NCBI GenBank assembly: GCA_016190585.1
Contig: JACPQH010000055.1
Coordinates: 1 to 27,714 of the forward strand
Length of the DNA stretch: 27,714 nt
Direction of reading: 5' to 3'
From: Chloroflexota bacterium
Lineage (GTDB): Bacteria; Chloroflexota; Dehalococcoidia; Dehalococcoidales; RBG-16-60-22
The translations under genes were made by a program, and so were the position numbers. Positions 24,141 through 27,714 of this stretch are shown one piece after another. Position 1 is the first letter of the stretch. Each line of letters begins with the position of its first letter. Under the pieces are notes generated by a model that ran no database searches, was not told the DNA's origin, and was given only the letters and a program-made list of their open reading frames with translations.

Positions 24141-25222
24141 GACGCGGATTTCTCTTTTCCCCGCGTGCGAAACGGCCAGGCGCGACCGAGCTGTTGTCTC
24201 AAGGCAGACAGGCGGGATGTGCGCCTTATCATGTTTTGGAACGCCCGGCTTTCATCGGGGCTTAACGTTTTCGGGTGATACTCGCCTCTTGAGCAGGCCG
24301 CGGCTATATTCCGGGCGAAGGCGAGATAGGCGTTGCCCACCATCTCCAGGGAGGGGAGGTCAATCAGGGACTGGTAGCGCGCGTAGTCCCCGGCGACCTT
24401 GTCGATGGCGGCGATGGCTTCCCCGTCACTGCTGAAGAGTTCCCCGGCCTGGCCGGTAATCTCGGGGTGGCCGCCGTCATTCCTGGCCACGGCCGGCAGG
24501 CCGCAGTGGAGGGCCTCGATAAGGGAATTCGAGCAGGGGTCGCTCTCGCTGGCGGTGATGTATATATCGTGCTCCTTCAATATACCGGCCAGCTCATGGC
24601 TGGGGACCGGCTTCAACCGTTTAATGTTCCTGAACGCAACGGGCGAGTTCCCGACAAATGTCATCTCGTACCTGTTGAAATCAAGCCTTTCGTCGAGATA
24701 CCGGTAGAGCTCGAAGCCCTTCCTGGCGTTGCTCGACCAGGAGCTTGCGATGAGTCTCACCTTCCCCTTGAATTCCCTGCTCCCATCGCGATTGAATATT
24801 CTGGTGTCGGGCGCATTAATGATTGTCGTTTCAAACGGAGACCTGCTCATCCCGTCTTCGTAGTTCTTGAGCCGGCTCCAGCCGGACTGGAAAACCGTCC
24901 CGTCAACGAACAGGCGATTAAATTCAAAGATGGTCTTATCGATGGCGCCGTCCCTGCCTCTGATACGGGATACCGGGCCGTCCAGCCGGTGAACTACAAT
25001 AGTATCCTGTTTTACTTTGAGATCAATTGTTAATTCAAATAATCGCTCATTTCCAAAAGGATAGCTGTTGAACAGAATCACTCGGGCGTCTTCGGGAGCT
25101 TCTGAATAAACACATATCTTTCTGAGGTGCTCTCTGAGCGCCTTTAAGAACTGATTGCCCCCACCCCAGGGCCCGTCCACGAATTCATGCATTATATGGA
25201 GTGTAATTCCGTCTTCAATCAT
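24137..25222 (-). CDS. GT4-like glycosyltransferase, probable chimera
   Basis: The 361-residue product opens with HIMHEFVDGPWGGGNQFLKA (9-28), which is also the sequence type of the stub at 26331-26402. It has VVHRLDGPVSR (76-86), a donor domain start KVRLIASSWSSNARKGF (154-170), MTFVGN (187-192) and SESDPCSNSLIEALHCGLP (225-243), where the EX7E position reads D228...E236. The first 150 codons are AT-richer (32-60%, about 48% in hand-counted lines) than the rest (about 60%), so the N- and C-terminal halves may have different origins, with the break near the GT-B linker. The ATG starts 1 nt after the previous stop and has no good ribosome binding site; the downstream permease overlaps it as ATGA. 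Confidence 0.82.
   Translation of the reverse strand: MIEDGITLHIMHEFVDGPWGGGNQFLKALREHLRKICVYSEAPEDARVILFNSYPFGNERLFELTIDLKVKQDTIVVHRLDGPVSRIRGRDGAIDKTIFEFNRLFVDGTVFQSGWSRLKNYEDGMSRSPFETTIINAPDTRIFNRDGSREFKGKVRLIASSWSSNARKGFELYRYLDERLDFNRYEMTFVGNSPVAFRNIKRLKPVPSHELAGILKEHDIYITASESDPCSNSLIEALHCGLPAVARNDGGHPEITGQAGELFSSDGEAIAAIDKVAGDYARYQSLIDLPSLEMVGNAYLAFARNIAAACSRGEYHPKTLSPDESRAFQNMIRRTSRLSALRQQLGRAWPFRTRGKEKSAS
25142..25183 (-). repeat. Diverged direct repeat, copy in the full glycosyltransferase
   Basis: These 42 nt match 26337-26378 at 35 of 42 positions by hand alignment, same orientation, about 1.2 kb apart. Differences are all at third codon positions or in one leucine codon, so the copies are homologous coding sequence that diverged under selection and not a recent duplication. 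Confidence 0.75.
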
Positions 25223-25223
25223 T

Positions 25224-26327
25224 CTAAGGAACGAACTCTTTGAACTTCAATTCTTTGTCAATACCCAATAGTCGAGAGACGAGAGCTATGCCCCAGAGAA
25301 GCAGAACCGTGCCGTGAATATCAGGCTCGTTTAACCCTCGTGTAATTTTCGCGCCGTAATAGTATTGGTTCGCTCTTCCTGGGAAGAATGAAAATCCGCC
25401 TACGTCGCTGAAATAATGCCTTTTGGCGGTTTTTAACCATGTATAACAGAAATTCATAATATCATTATACCGATAACTTCGTCTTGTCAAGTAATTGGAA
25501 TAATGGAGTACATAAATCACGTCAAGAACGTTACAAGCTTGGTCATAAGTGTCTTGAGATAGACAAAGATCAATTAATAGTTCGGGGTATTTAAAATTCA
25601 ATTTATCAACTGTCTTTAGACCGGTGATAACTTTCATGGCACCATTTATTTTTTGAGTCTTAGACGTAACCTTCCCCTTGTACCAGCTGCCGTCTTCCGC
25701 CGATTGTAATTTGCTAATCCATTCAATGGCATAATTAATAAGCTCAACACTAGCTTTGGGACTGCAAAACATCTCATTGTTTACCCTAAGAAAGAATAGC
25801 AAATGGCTGAAATGGCTTGCGGCTCCGTAAGGTTCTCCCCAATTAAGCTTTTCTAAATATTGTCCGATCCCTTCCAGGGTATGAGGAAGTTTTACATATG
25901 GGAAATCCGGTCGGGACCGCAATAGTCGGAGCGTTGAAACAGATTGTCTGGTTTCAGCACGCCTAATCTTTTCACCGTTTGAGAAATCGAGATTCTTTAA
26001 TGCGTATAATTTGGCCAGCAAAGTGGTTTTTGGGGAGATGAGAGGATCGTAAATGCTGCCATCTCTTCTCTGAAAGCTTTTGATAAAGTTGATAATGTCC
26101 CCTAGTTCGTTCTCAGGTAAATTGTCGAGAAGATCCAAAGTATAATAAACCCGAGCAGCGAAGACCGTGTTACCCAAGCCCCAGTTCTGTTTTTCGGTAT
26201 AAAGGTCGCCTGTCAACGAGTACCTAGAATAGCCCCTCTTTTTAACGTTTCTAAGTCTATCGAGAAAAGCCGGCACTTTATTTTTTAACTCATAAATCCA
26301 GTCTATGTCATTGCTTTCTCGGTTCAT
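25224..26327 (-). CDS. AT-rich predicted alpha/alpha-toroid protein
   Basis: The 367-residue protein is not a known enzyme to me. It is mostly helical, with repeated turns FQRRDGSIYDP (85-95), LQSAEDGSWYKGK (207-219) and YFSDVGGFSFFPG (305-317), each between helix pairs, as in squalene-cyclase-like or other (alpha/alpha) toroids. RRAETRQSVSTL (122-133) and LNEPDIHGTVLLLWG (332-346) look conserved-type. There is no signal peptide or membrane segment. One 60-nt line at 25501 is 37% GC, far below the locus. Its ribosome binding site, AAGG 8 nt before ATG 26327, lies inside the 3' end of the upstream stub. It shares the toroid pattern with the N-terminal domain of the 731-residue fusion. Possibly a sugar-modifying enzyme; this is inference. 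Confidence 0.65.
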   Translation of the reverse strand: MNRESNDIDWIYELKNKVPAFLDRLRNVKKRGYSRYSLTGDLYTEKQNWGLGNTVFAARVYYTLDLLDNLPENELGDIINFIKSFQRRDGSIYDPLISPKTTLLAKLYALKNLDFSNGEKIRRAETRQSVSTLRLLRSRPDFPYVKLPHTLEGIGQYLEKLNWGEPYGAASHFSHLLFFLRVNNEMFCSPKASVELINYAIEWISKLQSAEDGSWYKGKVTSKTQKINGAMKVITGLKTVDKLNFKYPELLIDLCLSQDTYDQACNVLDVIYVLHYSNYLTRRSYRYNDIMNFCYTWLKTAKRHYFSDVGGFSFFPGRANQYYYGAKITRGLNEPDIHGTVLLLWGIALVSRLLGIDKELKFKEFVP

Positions 26328-26330
26328 ATT

Positions 26331-26402
26331 TTAAACCTTCAGGAACTGGTTGCCGCCGCCCCAGGGCCCTTCGACGAATTTATACGAGATATGTATCTTT
26401 AA
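26331..26402 (-). pseudogene. 5' stub of a glycosyltransferase gene
   Basis: Read on the minus strand, 23 codons then TAA encode LKIHISYKFVEGPWGGGNQF followed by LKV. Aligned with residues about 7-27 of the full gene at 24137-25222, 15 of 21 residues are identical, including FV-x-GPWGGGNQFLK. The stub has no ATG, GTG or TTG at its beginning (TTA stands where a start would be expected), and its first 23 bases overlap the end of the upstream glycosyltransferase gene. After the conserved LK it stops at once and the AT-rich gene begins 3 nt later. I read it as the left-over N-terminus of a transferase cut by recombination. Confidence 0.8.
26337..26378 (-). repeat. Diverged direct repeat, copy in the stub
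   Basis: Partner of the 25142-25183 copy. This one uses GC-ending codons (GGC GGC GGC AAC CAG TTC CTG), like the locus backbone, while the other uses GGT, AAT and TTA. Confidence 0.75.
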
Positions 26403-27432
26403 AGTGCTCGTAAATCTCCTTCCACCGGCGCAGCGCGGGCACGTAAGATGCGACGTCGTAAGCTTTGTCGAAGTTGGCGGCGATGACCTGGTTCAATGCC
26501 TTGCCCTTGATTATCTCCTCAATCTTGGCCGCCGCCTCTTCCGCGGAGCGGTACAAGCACCAGGGGTCCAGGAAGTCCGGGGCGAGCCCGACATCCGTGC
26601 TCAGAATCATCGTCCGGGCGAAGGCCGACTCCAGCACCGCTTTCGGCCCTCCCTCGCTCGTTGAGGACACCAGGTAGACATCAGTCAGGTTGTAGAGCCG
26701 GTTGATGGCCGGCTTATCCAGCGTGTTCGAGCCGATGTCGTCTTTCATGGCCTGGGGCGAAACCCCGTAGAAAAGGAACGGGATATTCAGCCGCTGGCAC
26801 TCATTGATTATCCAGTGGCGCCGCGGCCCGGCCAGCAGCAGGACGAATTTCTTCTTTGGCAGGAGCGCGCAGATCTTGACCAGAAGGTTGGGCCCCTTTT
26901 GCCACTTCGGCTGGCCCAGGTCCGCCCCGAGCGAGTCCCGCTGAAAAGAGCCCAGTATCAGCTTGTTATCGAGCAGGCGATAGTCGATGTCCAGCTCGCG
27001 GGCGAGCTCCCTTTTAGCGCGGCCGAGCCTGACAAAGAGGCTCTCATCAACGTAAAAGGGCTGGTACCTGACGTCAATACCGGCTTCCTGGAAAACCCGG
27101 CACTGGCGCTGGCTCGGGGCCAGCCAGAGATTTATGAGCCCCTTCACCCGCTGGAATTCCGGGCTGGCCGGATCGATTTCGTTGGTGGCGGCGGCCATTA
27201 TCTTCTTCCAGCGCAGCGGGTAGGCCCGGCGCTCCAGCAGCAGGTTCCACCACACCGAGTGGACCATGTCCGCCAGGGGGAAAAAACCGGTAATCTTCAC
27301 CTGCAATCTTCGCAAAAAGTCCTGGGTGTAATGCCGGTCGTAGTCGATTGACCAGCCTGTGCCGTCCCGCCCGTGCAGGAAAACCCGCAGCGGTCTCGCC
27401 TCCGGCCCTTTCACGGACTGTACCAGCCTCAT
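26380..27432 (-). CDS. GT4-family glycosyltransferase
   Basis: The 350-residue product starts MRLVQSVKGPEARPLRVFLH; the ATG at 27432 overlaps the upstream gene's stop as ATGA. The frame is open further upstream, but inside that gene. It has LINLWLAPSQRQ (99-110), YQPFYVDESLF (123-133), ILGSFQRDS (159-167), LLLAGPRRHW (198-207), VSSTSEGGPKAVLESAFA (255-272) with E260...E268 of EX7E, and the pattern VGLAPDFLDP. It has only a short N-terminal Rossmann-like domain, so it is smaller than a usual GT4. Its last codons overlap the glycosyltransferase stub, as successive operon genes do elsewhere here. Sugar specificity is unknown. Confidence 0.82.
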   Translation of the reverse strand: MRLVQSVKGPEARPLRVFLHGRDGTGWSIDYDRHYTQDFLRRLQVKITGFFPLADMVHSVWWNLLLERRAYPLRWKKIMAAATNEIDPASPEFQRVKGLINLWLAPSQRQCRVFQEAGIDVRYQPFYVDESLFVRLGRAKRELARELDIDYRLLDNKLILGSFQRDSLGADLGQPKWQKGPNLLVKICALLPKKKFVLLLAGPRRHWIINECQRLNIPFLFYGVSPQAMKDDIGSNTLDKPAINRLYNLTDVYLVSSTSEGGPKAVLESAFARTMILSTDVGLAPDFLDPWCLYRSAEEAAAKIEEIIKGKALNQVIAANFDKAYDVASYVPALRRWKEIYEHFKDTYLV

Positions 27433-27714
27433 CCCGCCAGCCTGGAATAAAGCTCCAGCTCCATGCCGACCACCCGGCTCAGGGAGAACCTTTCCTCGAC
27501 GGTCTTCCGGGCCTGGCATCCGAGCTTCTTTCTGAGCCCCGGGGACTGCATCAGCCTGATGATGGCCTCTCTCAGGGAAGCCGCATCGGCGTCGCACAGG
27601 ATGCCGTTGCGCCCGTCATCGATAATTTCCAGCGTCGCCTCTATCCGGGCGGCGACCACTGGCAACCCGCACGCCATGGCCTCGAGCAAGGCCTTGGGCA
27701 TTCCCTCCCACAAC
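27429..27714 (-). CDS. GT4-family glycosyltransferase, C-terminal part
   Basis: The gene enters from the right edge; the window shows the last 94-95 residues. It contains LWEGMPKALLEAMACGLPVV, the EX7E donor motif, then AARIEATLEIIDDGRNGILCD and a closing helix pair ERFSLSRVVGMELELYSRL, all standard for GT4 C-termini. Its TGA overlaps the next ATG as ATGA, so the minus-strand operon starts beyond the window. Confidence 0.88.
   Translation of the reverse strand, partial: LWEGMPKALLEAMACGLPVVAARIEATLEIIDDGRNGILCDADAASLREAIIRLMQSPGLRKKLGCQARKTVEERFSLSRVVGMELELYSRLAG

Larger units (their letters stand above)
24780..26330. other. AT-rich island around the toroid gene
   Basis: Sampled 60-nt lines here are 32-52% GC (32% at 25021, 37% at 25501, 47% at 24781), with one near 60% at 24841. 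Flanking lines in the ABC permease and in the glycosyltransferase at 26380-27432 are above 60%. The right edge is sharp at the stub; the left edge is gradual inside the glycosyltransferase at 24137-25222. Limits are approximate. Confidence 0.55.

Noticed and set aside
1..27714. tRNA, rRNA, CRISPR array, insertion sequence or phage genes
   Set aside because: I looked for repeats with regular spacing, transposase motifs and tRNA-like cloverleaf ends and saw none. The tight gene packing leaves room only at 311-586.

Overview
The window is almost entirely one polysaccharide-biosynthesis locus, running off both the left and right edges. It is GC-rich (hand counts of sampled 60-base lines are mostly about 58-70% G+C) and bacterial, with tightly packed genes, ATGA/GTGA overlaps and some TTG/GTG starts. 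The only gene outside the locus is the first one, the start of a membrane-anchored SurA/PpiC-like protein. Its N-terminus (a short basic stretch with R-R-Q-L-S-H, one membrane helix, then V-N-D-T-x-Y) resembles proteins I associate with Chloroflexota of the Dehalococcoidia group. That taxonomic guess is weak; nothing else in the window settles it.

Layout. Bases 1-310 (minus) hold the SurA/PpiC-like gene. Bases 311-586 are a divergent control region with promoter-like elements for both directions and an operator-like inverted repeat. From 587 to 11711 a plus-strand operon of ten genes encodes UDP-GlcNAc 2-epimerase (WecB), an SDR sugar epimerase/dehydratase, a GT4 glycosyltransferase, a second SDR epimerase, a NodB-type deacetylase, two GNAT-SCP2-like proteins, two more GT-B glycosyltransferases and a large polytopic membrane protein resembling DUF2206. 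It meets, end to end with a 9-nt gap, a minus-strand operon that runs from beyond 27714 down to 11721. That operon encodes glycosyltransferases (GT-B and GT2), an AT-rich predicted alpha/alpha-toroid protein, an ABC export pair (Wzm permease and Wzt ATPase with a C-terminal carbohydrate-binding type domain), a polysaccharide pyruvyl transferase-like protein, a three-domain toroid plus double methyltransferase fusion, and a separate SAM methyltransferase.

How the genes would work together. WecB and the two SDR enzymes supply nucleotide sugars such as UDP-ManNAc. About eleven glycosyltransferases build a complex glycan. The deacetylase, acetyltransferase-like proteins, three methyltransferase domains and a pyruvyl transferase-like enzyme decorate it. 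Wzm/Wzt exports it, with the Wzt C-terminal domain probably reading a terminal decoration. No initiating transferase, Wzx/Wzy pair or UDP-sugar dehydrogenase is visible, so the locus probably continues outside the window.

The most notable signals are marks of assembly by recombination. A 23-codon 5' stub of a glycosyltransferase (26331-26402) lies just upstream of an AT-rich gene, and a full-length glycosyltransferase with the same N-terminal motif follows. Base composition also drops sharply inside wzt, at the boundary between its ATPase core and its C-terminal part, and stays low across the pyruvyl transferase-like gene. The 731-residue toroid-methyltransferase-methyltransferase fusion is the most unusual protein.
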